From contig NZ_FPBO01000025.1 of the NCBI RefSeq assembly GCF_900116645.1, positions 1-64,000 of the forward strand: a stretch of DNA of 64,000 nt, written 5' to 3'. The notes under the pieces are model-generated. The model was not told where the DNA came from. It did not search any database and was given only the letters and a program-made list of their open reading frames with translations. The position numbers and the translations under genes are program-made. The DNA comes from Pseudoduganella namucuonensis (GTDB lineage: Bacteria > Pseudomonadota > Gammaproteobacteria > Burkholderiales > Burkholderiaceae_D). The stretch's first letter is position 1. Each line of letters starts with the position of its first letter. Shown here one piece after another: positions 43,330-51,270 of this stretch.

Positions 43330-44520
43330 TCAGTTGCCGCGCTGCAGCTCGCGTTCCAGCTCGGCCACGCCGGCCGCCACGTCCACGTCGGCGCCCAGGT
43401 CTTTCATGGTCGAGCCCAGCGCGTGCAGGGTGCGGAACAGGTGGTGCGCGCGGCACTGCTCGCCCATCTGGCCGATGCGCACGATGTCCAGGCCGAAGGA
43501 GCCCGAGATTTCGACGCGGTATTTCAGCGAGATCTGCTTGCAGATCTCGGCGCGGTTGACGCCGGCCGGCACCTGGATGCCGACCACCGAATTGAGCCGC
43601 GACTCGGCCGCACCGTACAGCGACAGCCCCATCGCCTCCACGCCGCGCTGCAGGCCCAGCGAGCAGCGCAGGTGGCGCTCGAAGCGCTCCTCCAGCGTTT
43701 CCTTGCAGATCAGGTGCAGCGCCTCGTGCAGCGCCAGGATGCCCGACACCGGCGCCGTGTAGTGGTAGGACGCGTTGTGCCAGAACTGCTCGGCCAGCTT
43801 GGCGTCCAGGCACCAGTGCGGCGGCGGCGCGGTGCGCGCGTTGATGCGCTCCCAGGCCCGTTCCGAGAACGCGATCAGCGACACCCCGGGGATGGACGAC
43901 AGGCCCTTCTGGCCGCCCGTCACCACCGCGTCGATCTTCCAGTTGTCCATCTCGCAGGGCATGGTGCTCAGCGTGCACACCGCGTCCACGATCACGTAGC
44001 AGCCGTAGTCGCGCGCCAGCTTCGTGATCTGCGGCAGGGTGTGGTTGAACACGGTGGACGAGGTTTCGCCCTGCGCGATGGTCAGCACCTCGGGCCGCAG
44101 CCGTTCCAGGTGCTCGCGCACCACGGCCAGCTGGGCCGCCTCGCCGTCCGGCACGATCAGGTAGTCGACCTGGCCGCCGACGCGGCTGGCCATCTCGCCG
44201 AAACGGCGGCCGAAATAGCCGTTGCACACGCTCAGCACGCGGGTGCCGGGGAACACCAGGTTGCACACGCTCATTTCCATCGCGGCCGAACCCGGTCCCG
44301 CCACGCCCAGGATCCAGCGCGACTCGGTCTGGAATACGTAGCGCGCCATTTCCTTCATCTGGTGGATGATCTTCGCCATCGTGTCGCCCAAATGGTTGAT
44401 GACGATGGAATTGGCCTGCGCCACGCTGTGCGGGATGGGCACGGGGCCGGCGCCCATCATCAGCAGGGGTTCGGTGGGCAGGATGTTGATCAGGCTGTCG
44501 ACTGTCGGTGGTGTTTGCAT
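43330..44520 (-). CDS. Class V aminotransferase (serine-pyruvate / alanine-glyoxylate type)
   Basis: This 396-residue PLP enzyme of the alanine-glyoxylate/serine-pyruvate group starts with the substrate segment MMGAGPVPIPHSV, has GVAGPGSAAMEMSVCNLV, and holds the PLP-binding Lys205 in TGGQKGLSSIPG. These enzymes move an amino group between small amino acids and glyoxylate or pyruvate. Length is typical. It is divergent from the GTG-started coiled-coil operon. The exact amino donor cannot be read. Confidence 0.9.
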   Translation of the reverse strand: MQTPPTVDSLINILPTEPLLMMGAGPVPIPHSVAQANSIVINHLGDTMAKIIHQMKEMARYVFQTESRWILGVAGPGSAAMEMSVCNLVFPGTRVLSVCNGYFGRRFGEMASRVGGQVDYLIVPDGEAAQLAVVREHLERLRPEVLTIAQGETSSTVFNHTLPQITKLARDYGCYVIVDAVCTLSTMPCEMDNWKIDAVVTGGQKGLSSIPGVSLIAFSERAWERINARTAPPPHWCLDAKLAEQFWHNASYHYTAPVSGILALHEALHLICKETLEERFERHLRCSLGLQRGVEAMGLSLYGAAESRLNSVVGIQVPAGVNRAEICKQISLKYRVEISGSFGLDIVRIGQMGEQCRAHHLFRTLHALGSTMKDLGADVDVAAGVAELERELQRGN

Positions 44521-44633
44521 GGCGGGTCCAAGGTTTGATTGGTGGAAAATATAACATCGTTCCCGCTTCGTCGCTTTTTGGCCGGCATATTTCTGATATA
44601 AGATTACTTTATTGAAACTGAAGAGAGATCCGC

Positions 44634-45770
44634 GTGAACAACATCAGCTACCTCGACCGCGCCGTCGGCGCGCTGCGCACCCTGGGCATCAAGCTGGGCG
44701 GTCCCGAGACCGCCCCGGTGGTGCCGCTGCTGGAGAAAGTGGCGAAATACGACGCCGTGAAGATCACCGCCATCGCCACCACGCTGCAGCACTCGTCCGC
44801 CTTCAACGCCGCCGTGCGCGAACAGATCCAGGGCATGGACATCTCCACCCGCTACGCCGACATCACGGCCAGCTTCAACTCCGTGCGCGAGGACGCCGAG
44901 AAGATGAGCGGCTGGATCGCCGACGGCCGCCTGGACTTCCAGGAACGCATCCAGCTGGGCTGGATGAAGATGCGCCGCGGTTCCATCCCGGACCGCTTCA
45001 ACAGCATCCGCGCCACTTACCTGGAGGTGGCCAAGGCCGCCAACGACCAGATCCAGCGCGAGGACGCCATCCTCGAGGCCTACCGCGACTTCCGCATGGC
45101 GCTCAAGACCGCCGAGGTGGACGCGCAGCAGGTGCTGGCCGTGGCCACCGCCGCGCTGGAGCAACGCAAGGCGGAATTGGACGCGGCCAGCAAGGCCACC
45201 GAGAACGTGGCCGACGACGTGGAGCGCGCCCGCCTGGAGCTGGCGCGCGACGAGGCCGTGCGCGCGGTGCAGGACGAGGACAAGTCCTACCAGATCGTCA
45301 AGGACATCGCCGACGACCTGAAGACCTCCTACAACACCGCCGAGCTGGTGTTCGCCCGCCTGCAGCAGACCCACACGCTGAAGGAGCGCATCTACCAGCG
45401 CGCGGTGACCTTCTTCTCGACCAACGAGGTGGTGTTCACCGGCCTGGCCGCGTCGTTCACCGCCATGGCCGGCCTGTCGGAAACCACCAAGACGCTGGAC
45501 GCGATGACGGACGGCATCAACCAGGGCCTGGAGGCGCTGGCCAAGACCGGCAACCAGCAGCTCGAGGCGGGCCTGCGCGCCGGCTACGGCTCCACCCTGC
45601 GCGCCAGTTCGGTGACGGCGCTGGCCTCGGCCATCGTCGAGTTCCAGGGCAGCAGCATGAAGCTGATCGAGGAGCTGCGCGAGGAATCGACCCGCACCTC
45701 GAAGGAGATCGAGGCCGCCACCGAGGACAGCAAGAAGCGCTTCGTGGCGCTGCTGAACAAGGGGGCGTGA
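44634..45770 (+). CDS. Uncharacterised alpha-helical protein, first gene of a DUF6384-type operon
   Basis: The 378-residue protein is almost all helical. Residues about 125-225 are rich in Ala, Glu, Lys and Asp and read as coiled coil (EVDAQQVLAVATAALEQRKA, NVADDVERARLELARDEAV). A hydrophobic patch follows (VVFTGLAASFTAMAGL), then a further amphipathic helical C-terminus (SSMKLIEELREESTRTSKE). There is no signal peptide. Its overall look is like TelA or cell-surface-annotated coiled-coil proteins, but I cannot assign a family. GTG 44634 has GAAGAGAGA upstream. Two more genes follow closely in the same direction, 15 and 13 bases apart. Confidence 0.8.
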   Translation: MNNISYLDRAVGALRTLGIKLGGPETAPVVPLLEKVAKYDAVKITAIATTLQHSSAFNAAVREQIQGMDISTRYADITASFNSVREDAEKMSGWIADGRLDFQERIQLGWMKMRRGSIPDRFNSIRATYLEVAKAANDQIQREDAILEAYRDFRMALKTAEVDAQQVLAVATAALEQRKAELDAASKATENVADDVERARLELARDEAVRAVQDEDKSYQIVKDIADDLKTSYNTAELVFARLQQTHTLKERIYQRAVTFFSTNEVVFTGLAASFTAMAGLSETTKTLDAMTDGINQGLEALAKTGNQQLEAGLRAGYGSTLRASSVTALASAIVEFQGSSMKLIEELREESTRTSKEIEAATEDSKKRFVALLNKGA

Positions 45771-45785
45771 CGTGGCGGGCTTGAG

Positions 45786-46166
45786 ATGAAGATCCAGCTG
45801 GCCGAGCAGATGGGCGCGATGGCGCTCATCGACGAGCTGCGCCACCGGCGCATGCAGGTCGACGAGCACCTGGACTTGCCGCGGCGGCGGGAGGAGGTCG
45901 CCGAACGCGTGCGCGCGTATTACAGCGCGCAGCGCATCGAGGTCGACGACGCCCTGATCGAGCAGGGCGTGCGGGCCTATTTCGCGCGCCGGCTGGAGTT
46001 CCAGCCGGCGGACACCGCCTCGCCCGACTACGCGCGGGCGCTGGCCTACATCCAGGCGCAAGGGACGGGGGCGCCGGCGGCGCGCGCCGGCGCGCCCGGC
46101 CCGGCGCCGGCGCCGAGGGGCGTCATCGGCCGCGTCGGGGCGGCGCTGGCCAGGCTGCTGCGTTGA
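45786..46166 (+). CDS. DUF6384-like small helical protein
   Basis: The 126-residue protein reads MKIQLAEQMGAMALIDELRH then RRMQVDEHLD and YYSAQRIEVDDALIEQGVRAYF, a pattern I recall from the N-terminal part of DUF6384 proteins. The second half is Ala/Pro/Gly-rich and ends in a basic amphipathic helix (GRVGAALARLLR) that could touch membrane. It lies between two coiled-coil genes with gaps of 15 and 13 bases. Function is unknown. Confidence 0.7.
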   Translation: MKIQLAEQMGAMALIDELRHRRMQVDEHLDLPRRREEVAERVRAYYSAQRIEVDDALIEQGVRAYFARRLEFQPADTASPDYARALAYIQAQGTGAPAARAGAPGPAPAPRGVIGRVGAALARLLR

Positions 46167-46179
46167 GGCGGGACGGGGA

Positions 46180-47400
46180 ATGAACAGTCGGGAATTCAAC
46201 GAGGCGGTGCAGGAGAACAGCCGCCTGTACCAGGGCAAGCTGCGCAGCTGCGAAGTGCGCTGCGCGGAGGCGAGCCGCGACGAGATCGCGCTGGAGCAGC
46301 GCATCGCCAAGCTGCTGCGGCAGGTGGCGGTGCTGCAACTGGAGGACATGGGCACGCTGGAAAGCGAAGTGGCGCGCGAGCTGGAGTTCCGCGCCGACGA
46401 GGAACAGGCGTTGCGCGCCGAGATGTCCGCCATCGACCAGGAAATCGCCGGCTACATGGCCGAGATCCGTAGCCAGACCGCCATCATCAAGGCCGCCATG
46501 GCGCAGCCGGACACGCGCACCGCCGAGCAGCTGGCGGCGCAGCGCGAATACGAGCGCGCCCGCGCCGAACTGGCGGACCACGCGGCGGCCGAGCCGGAGC
46601 TGCGCGCCGAGATCGACGGCAAGCTGGCGCGCTACCGCGACGAGCCGTTGTACGCCTGGCTGCGCGAGGCCGGCTACGGCACGCCGGAGTACGCGCGAGA
46701 CGGCGACGCCGCGCGCGGCGACCAGTGGATCGCGGGGCTGTGCCACTTCGACGAGAACCACCGCAACGAGCGGATGCTGCTGGCCATGCGCGCGGCGCTG
46801 CCGGAGCGGGCCGAGCGGCTGGCCGCCCGCGTGGAGGAGGCGCGCCGCGCGCTCGAGGAACTGGCCCGCCCCCTCACCGGCGCCGAGCGCATCGCGCGCC
46901 AGGTGGCGCCGCTGGAGGCGGCCATCGCCCAGGCCGAGGCGCGCGCGCGGCACGTGGAGGCCAGCATGGCGGACTACGCGGCGCGGCGCGATCCCCGCTA
47001 CCGCAAGGCGCAGGACCTGCTGGCCGCCAGTCTCAAGGCGCAGCCGCTGGAGGCGCTGATCGCCCGCGTGCGCGCCACGCCCAGCCCGGAGGACGACAGG
47101 CTGGCGCTGGAGATCGTCAACCTGCACGACAAGCTGTCCGGCAGCCGGCGCGACTACGAGCGGGCGCTGGCCGCGCGCCAGCACGCGGAGGCGGACCTGC
47201 GGCGCGCCACCGAACTGGAGGACGCGCTGCGCCAGGGGCACTGGCTGGACGGCGTGGAGTACGGAGAGGGACTGGAGCTGCAGCGGCTGGTGTCGCGCTG
47301 CATGAACGGGGAGATCGACACGGCCACCGTGCTGCAGACGGTGCAGCGGCACGCGCTGCGGCGCGGCGCCTACAGCGAGAACGCTTGGGGCGGCGCCTAG
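46180..47400 (+). CDS. Uncharacterised coiled-coil protein, third gene of the DUF6384-type operon
   Basis: The 406-residue protein is rich in Glu, Arg and Ala with long predicted coiled coils at about 1-160 (AKLLRQVAVLQLEDMGTLES) and 200-360, split by a short segment with WLREAGYGTPEYARDG and QWIAGLCHFDENHRNER. It has no signal peptide, membrane helix or enzyme motif that I can see. The C-terminus (GLELQRLVSRCMNGEIDTAT) looks like a small separate unit. GGGGAATG gives the ribosome site. It is convergent with the HDOD gene, 28 bases apart. Confidence 0.75.
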   Translation: MNSREFNEAVQENSRLYQGKLRSCEVRCAEASRDEIALEQRIAKLLRQVAVLQLEDMGTLESEVARELEFRADEEQALRAEMSAIDQEIAGYMAEIRSQTAIIKAAMAQPDTRTAEQLAAQREYERARAELADHAAAEPELRAEIDGKLARYRDEPLYAWLREAGYGTPEYARDGDAARGDQWIAGLCHFDENHRNERMLLAMRAALPERAERLAARVEEARRALEELARPLTGAERIARQVAPLEAAIAQAEARARHVEASMADYAARRDPRYRKAQDLLAASLKAQPLEALIARVRATPSPEDDRLALEIVNLHDKLSGSRRDYERALAARQHAEADLRRATELEDALRQGHWLDGVEYGEGLELQRLVSRCMNGEIDTATVLQTVQRHALRRGAYSENAWGGA

Positions 47401-47428
47401 CGCGGCGGCCGGGCCGGCCGGGTTGACG

Positions 47429-48265
47429 TCAAAGCATCAGCACCGCGTACAGCGACTTCACCTCGTCGGCCGACTCGCGCAGGATGGCCTCCAGCGTGCC
47501 GTCGCCGACCGCGAAATCGATGGTGCGGGCGCTGGCCCGGGTGGTCGCGCCCTGCGGCTGGTGCAGCGGCGAATCGACCGGCGCCAGGTCGTTGGCCAGC
47601 AGCAGCGTGTCGCCCAGGTTCTCCGGCGGCAGCGCGCGCATGCCGGTCCACATCGCCTCGATGGCCTGCGTCACCGGGTCCGGCACGGCCAGCTTGCGCA
47701 GCACGCCGCGGCCGATTTCCGTTTCGCCATGGGCGATCCAGTCCTCCGGATCGCCGTCCATGATGCCGGGATACTCCGCGGCGCGCGCCAGCATGTAGAA
47801 GCCGCCCACCTCGTGGATGATGCCCGCGAACAGCGCCGTGTCCGGATCGACCTGGGCCACGCGGCGCGCGATCACCTGCGCCAGCGCCGCCACGTGGGCG
47901 GTGTGCTCCCACAGCTGGGCGGCCTTGGCCTGCAAGTCCGGATCGGTCAGCTTGCTGCCCAGCTGGCGCACGATCAGCGACGCCACCAGCGACTGCAGCG
48001 TGCGCACGCCGAGGCGCTGCACGGCCGAGCGCACGCCGGAGATCTCGGTGCCGGAGCGGTTGTAGGCGACCGAGTTGGCGATGGCCACGGTGCGGGCCGC
48101 CAGCAGCGGGTCGGCCTGGATCAGTTTGACGGCCGTGTCGGCGTGGCAGTCGGGATCGTTCAACGCCTGCTGCAGCTTGAGCGAGGCGGCCACGTTGGCG
48201 GGAAACGCGAGTTCCCCCCGGCCCGCCTGGGCGGCGATGTGCTTGAAGGCGTCGACTCTGTTCAT
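47429..48265 (-). CDS. HDOD domain protein
   Basis: The 278-residue protein is a single HDOD domain, a non-catalytic relative of HD phosphohydrolases used in bacterial signalling. Typical stretches are LIQADPLLAARTVAIANSVAY near residues 45-65, ISGVRSAVQRLGVRTLQSLV, and ALFAGIIHEVGGFYMLARA where the family keeps an H-E pair. No receiver, GGDEF or other output domain is attached. A perfect palindromic repeat lies about 95 bases upstream. Target is unknown. Confidence 0.9.
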   Translation of the reverse strand: MNRVDAFKHIAAQAGRGELAFPANVAASLKLQQALNDPDCHADTAVKLIQADPLLAARTVAIANSVAYNRSGTEISGVRSAVQRLGVRTLQSLVASLIVRQLGSKLTDPDLQAKAAQLWEHTAHVAALAQVIARRVAQVDPDTALFAGIIHEVGGFYMLARAAEYPGIMDGDPEDWIAHGETEIGRGVLRKLAVPDPVTQAIEAMWTGMRALPPENLGDTLLLANDLAPVDSPLHQPQGATTRASARTIDFAVGDGTLEAILRESADEVKSLYAVLML

Positions 48266-48360
48266 CTTGTCTTTATATCCAGATTATTGCTGCATGGAAC
48301 TATTTTGACACAGTTTTGATGAAATCCGCAGCAAATTATGCGCCCAAACGCCGGAAAAGC

Positions 48361-48416
48361 AAAAAGGGGTCAGGTTCGATTTTCCCGCGCGGGAAAATCG
48401 AACCTGACCCCTTTTT
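48361..48416. repeat. Perfect 56-bp palindrome of the GGGGTCAGGTTCG family
   Basis: Bases 48361-48388 are perfectly complementary to 48389-48416 with no loop (AAAAAGGGGTCAGGTTCGAT ... and its reverse). The first 18 bases are the same as the arm at 13942-13959. It lies 13 bases after the stop of the 96-residue gene and upstream of the HDOD gene, both on the minus strand, and its outer A/T runs could terminate transcription. Confidence 0.93.
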
Positions 48417-48429
48417 CGGGGCGGGAAGC

Positions 48430-48720
48430 CTAGTCGGCGCCGCTGAAGATGGCGTCGCAGCCTTCGCGCGTGCCCTCGGTGTCTTGCAGCTCGTCCACCA
48501 GGTCGAGGTCGAACAGTTCCTCGATGGCGTTCATGAAGCTGTTGTGCTTGGTCGCGCCGATCAGGCGGTAGATGTCGCCGTCCTCGTTGCGGATGCCGAT
48601 CAGCAGCTTCTCCTTGCGCACGACGTCGGCCGGCTCTTCGCTGAGCAGCAGGTTGCCGGTGATTTGCTTGTCGAATTTCGCGGGCGCGAGGCCCTCGAGC
48701 AGGGTGGTTTTCAAAGACAT
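48430..48720 (-). CDS. Hypothetical acidic 96-residue protein
   Basis: The product starts MSLKTTLLEGLAPAKFDKQI and is acidic (LFDLDLVDELQDTEGTREGC near the end). It seems to be a small soluble alpha/beta protein (KLLIGIRNEDGDIYRLIGATKHNS) with no motif I recognise. The ribosome-site region is modest (AAAAACTCCACACC before the ATG). It lies 42 bases after the MarR gene on the same strand, so it may be cotranscribed with it. Confidence 0.7.
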   Translation of the reverse strand: MSLKTTLLEGLAPAKFDKQITGNLLLSEEPADVVRKEKLLIGIRNEDGDIYRLIGATKHNSFMNAIEELFDLDLVDELQDTEGTREGCDAIFSGAD

Positions 48721-48762
48721 GGTGTGGAGTTTTTCTAGTGGGTTGTTAGGTTGGCGCGCGCC

Positions 48763-49197
48763 TCAGGCGCCGCCTGCTGTTATCACTTGTTTAAGGCCGG
48801 ACAGGGTTTTTTCAAGGGCGGCGAAATCGTCGTCGCCGTAGCCGGAGAACACCGCCGCGCCCAGCGACACCACCCGCGGGAAGACCTCGCGGAACAGCTG
48901 CTCGCCGCGCGGCGTCAGGCGGATGAACCAGGAGCGCTTGTCGTCCAGGCTGCGCTCGCGCTCCACCAGGCCCTTCTGCTCCAGGCGCTCGATCACGCCG
49001 GTCAGCGTGCCCTTGGTGATCAGGGTCTTGTCGCCCAGCTCCTTGTACGGCATGCCCGGCGTGTTGCCCAGGGTGGCGATGATGTCGAATTGGGCATGGG
49101 TCAATCCGCACTGGCGCACATGCTCGCCCGACAGGCGCTCAAAGCCCTGCATGCACTCGGCCAGCAGCCGGATACTCTTCAAATATCGTTCACCCAT
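48763..49197 (-). CDS. MarR-family transcriptional regulator
   Basis: This 144-residue winged-helix regulator has helix-turn-helix and wing segments LTHAQFDIIATLGNTPGMPYKELGDK, LITKGTLTGVIERLEQKGLVERERS and DDKRSWFIRLTPRGEQLF. MarR proteins usually repress adjacent transport or stress genes and release DNA on binding a small ligand. The EamA exporter gene is divergent, 132 bases away, and is a plausible target. A TATAAT lies eight bases before the ATG, with no ribosome site between them. Confidence 0.92.
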   Translation of the reverse strand: MGERYLKSIRLLAECMQGFERLSGEHVRQCGLTHAQFDIIATLGNTPGMPYKELGDKTLITKGTLTGVIERLEQKGLVERERSLDDKRSWFIRLTPRGEQLFREVFPRVVSLGAAVFSGYGDDDFAALEKTLSGLKQVITAGGA

Positions 49198-49205
49198 GGA
49201 ACGTG

Positions 49206-49233
49206 ATTATAGCGCCCGGGCCGGGTTTGTCCC
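49206..49233 (-). promoter_or_regulatory. Sigma-70-like promoter abutting the MarR start codon
   Basis: On the minus strand GGGACA (49233-49228) and TATAAT (49211-49206) are separated by 16 bases. The -10 ends eight bases before the ATG, so the transcript would carry almost no leader. Confidence 0.45.
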
Positions 49234-49329
49234 GCCCCGATCGCGGCGTTTCGGCCGCGCCCGCCATCGCGCACGCCGCCGCGCCACTCTCGGGTACCAT
49301 AGGCGCAGAACAAATATGGACAAAACAAC

Positions 49330-50244
49330 ATGCCCAACCACGCGCGCGCCATCGCCGCCTTGTTAATGGTGACCCTGGTCTGGGGCACCACCTTTCCCGC
49401 CATGAAGGACATGACGAACATCCTGTCCGCCAACTGGATCGTGGTCAGCCGCTTCACGCTGGCCAGCGTCATCCTGCTGCCCTTCCTGTGGGGCGCCGGC
49501 TGGGCCGATTGCCGCCGCGGCGCGCTCAGCGGCGTGCTGCTGTTTTTCTGCTACCTGTTCCAGGTGGAGGGCCTGGCGCTGACCAGCTCCAACCGCAACG
49601 CCTTCGTCTGCGGCCTGAACGTGCTGGTGCCGCCGCTGCTGGGCCTGGCCATGGGCCGGCGCCCGGAGCCGCGCATCGTGGCGGCGCTGGCCCTGGCGCT
49701 GGCCGGCCTGTTCGCGCTGTGCTGGGACGGCGCCTTCATCTGGGGCCGGGGCGACACGCTGGCGCTGCTGGCCGCGCTGTGCTTCGGCCTGTACATCAAG
49801 CTGATGGAGACCCAGACCCGCAAGGCGGACCGGCTGATGTCGCTGACGGCGGCGCAGGTGCTGACGGTGGCGCTGTGCGCCGGCCTGTGGATCGCGCTGC
49901 GCGAGGTGCCGCGCGGGCCGATCGCCGCGCCGCAGGACATGGGCGACTACTGGGAATACGTCTGGCAGGGCCTGCTGCAATACCGCTGGAACCTGATCTA
50001 CCTGGGCGTGGTGGCCACCGCCGCCATCATTTCGCTGCAGACCTGGGGCCAGAGCCGCGCCAGCGCCAACGAGGCGGCCGTGATCTACGCCTTCGAGCCC
50101 GGTTGCGCCGCCATCTTCGGCTATCTGTGGCTGGGCGAGACGCTGGCCTGGACCGGCGTGCTGGGCGCGCTGTTGATGATCTCCGGTATGATAGCGAGCC
50201 AGTGGAGCGTGCCGCGCCCGCCCACCGCGCTGGCCCCCGAATAA
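49330..50244 (+). CDS. EamA/DMT-family membrane exporter
   Basis: The 304-residue protein has ten hydrophobic segments in two EamA repeats (LLMVTLVWGTTFPAMKDM near the start; ASANEAAVIYAFEPGCAAIFGYLWLGE near the end). Drug/metabolite transporters of this type export amino acids, nucleobases or drugs. It is divergent from the marR gene and may be under its control. ATG 49330 begins directly with the first helix. A short spacer with the next gene's ribosome site follows. Confidence 0.92.
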   Translation: MPNHARAIAALLMVTLVWGTTFPAMKDMTNILSANWIVVSRFTLASVILLPFLWGAGWADCRRGALSGVLLFFCYLFQVEGLALTSSNRNAFVCGLNVLVPPLLGLAMGRRPEPRIVAALALALAGLFALCWDGAFIWGRGDTLALLAALCFGLYIKLMETQTRKADRLMSLTAAQVLTVALCAGLWIALREVPRGPIAAPQDMGDYWEYVWQGLLQYRWNLIYLGVVATAAIISLQTWGQSRASANEAAVIYAFEPGCAAIFGYLWLGETLAWTGVLGALLMISGMIASQWSVPRPPTALAPE

Positions 50245-50299
50245 AGGCGGACCCCGTGTTCCCCGCCGAGGGTATCGTTTTAGCAGAAGGAATCGCCCG

Positions 50300-51265
50300 T
50301 TGTCCACGCCGTTCGCCCACTTGTCCATCCTCGCCAGGGAGCAGCCGCTGCGCGTGCTGCTGGTGAACGCGGGCGAGGCGGACACGCTGACCTGGGCCGG
50401 CCTGGCGCAGCCGCTGCGGCTGGCCGCGCGCCTGCTGGGCGGGCGCCTGCAGCTCGACGTCCGCACGCCGCGGCAGGCCGCCGACGGCGCGGCCGACGGC
50501 CTGGCCGACCACGCGGGCGCCTGGCACCTGGCGCTGCTGGTGGCCGACGAGACCCAGGCCGCGTTGCCGCCGCCTTTGATCCGCGCCGTCATCGAACGCT
50601 GCCGCGCGGCGCCCTACTGGGGCGGCGTCGGCGCCGGCGTGCTGTGGCTGGCCGAGGCGGGGCTGATGGGCGGCGTGCGCATCGCGCTGCCCTGGGCCCT
50701 GTACGCGGACGCCGAGGACATCGCCGAGCGCGCCATCCTGACCCCCAATCTGTTCGAGCTGGACGGCCCGCACCTGAGCTGCTGCGGCGGCGCGGCCAGC
50801 GCCGATTTCGCGCTCACGCTGGTGGAGGCGCTGTTCGGCCCCAATGTGCAGGCCGAGATCAAGGAGGCGCTGTGCATCGACCGGGTGCGCGGCCCCGAGG
50901 AGCGCCAGCGGGTGGCGCTGCAGGCCCGCTTCGGCGCGCTGCAGCCCAAGCTGTCCGAGGCGGTCACCCTGATGGAGGCCAACATCGAGGAGCCGCTCTC
51001 CACCGACGACGTGGCCGGCCTGGTGGGCCTGTCGCGGCGCCAGCTGGAGCGCCTGTTCAAGCAATACCTGGGCAGCCTGCCGTCGCGCTACTACCTGGAG
51101 CTGCGCCTGCAGCGCGCGCGCCAGCTGCTGCTGGAAACCAATTATTCCATCGTGCAAGTGGGGCTGATGTGCGGCTTCTCGTCCGGTTCGCACTTCTCCA
51201 CCGCCTTCGGCACCCTGTTCGGCAACACGCCGCGCGAGGAACGGCAGCGCAAGCTGGCCGGCTAG
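50300..51265 (+). CDS. AraC-family regulator with GATase1-like N-terminal domain (candidate ArgR of arginine catabolism)
   Basis: The 321-residue regulator has a DJ-1/GlxA-like N-terminal domain (about 15-190, with GGVGAGVLWLAEAGLMGG in the nucleophile region but no cysteine there) and a C-terminal double HTH of AraC type (VAGLVGLSRRQLERLFKQYL, SIVQVGLMCGFSSGSHFSTAF). This is the plan of Pseudomonas ArgR, which activates arginine succinyltransferase genes. The ast genes start 2.8 kb downstream and carry a matching half-site. The start is TTG 50300, supported by AGAAGGA eight bases upstream. Confidence 0.88.
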   Translation: MSTPFAHLSILAREQPLRVLLVNAGEADTLTWAGLAQPLRLAARLLGGRLQLDVRTPRQAADGAADGLADHAGAWHLALLVADETQAALPPPLIRAVIERCRAAPYWGGVGAGVLWLAEAGLMGGVRIALPWALYADAEDIAERAILTPNLFELDGPHLSCCGGAASADFALTLVEALFGPNVQAEIKEALCIDRVRGPEERQRVALQARFGALQPKLSEAVTLMEANIEEPLSTDDVAGLVGLSRRQLERLFKQYLGSLPSRYYLELRLQRARQLLLETNYSIVQVGLMCGFSSGSHFSTAFGTLFGNTPREERQRKLAG

Positions 51266-51270
51266 CGCGG

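Noticed and set aside
50300..51265. Enzymatic (DJ-1/glutamine amidotransferase) activity of the AraC regulator's N-terminal domain
   Set aside because: The nucleophile-elbow region reads GVGAGVLWL with no cysteine, so a ligand-sensing role is more likely.
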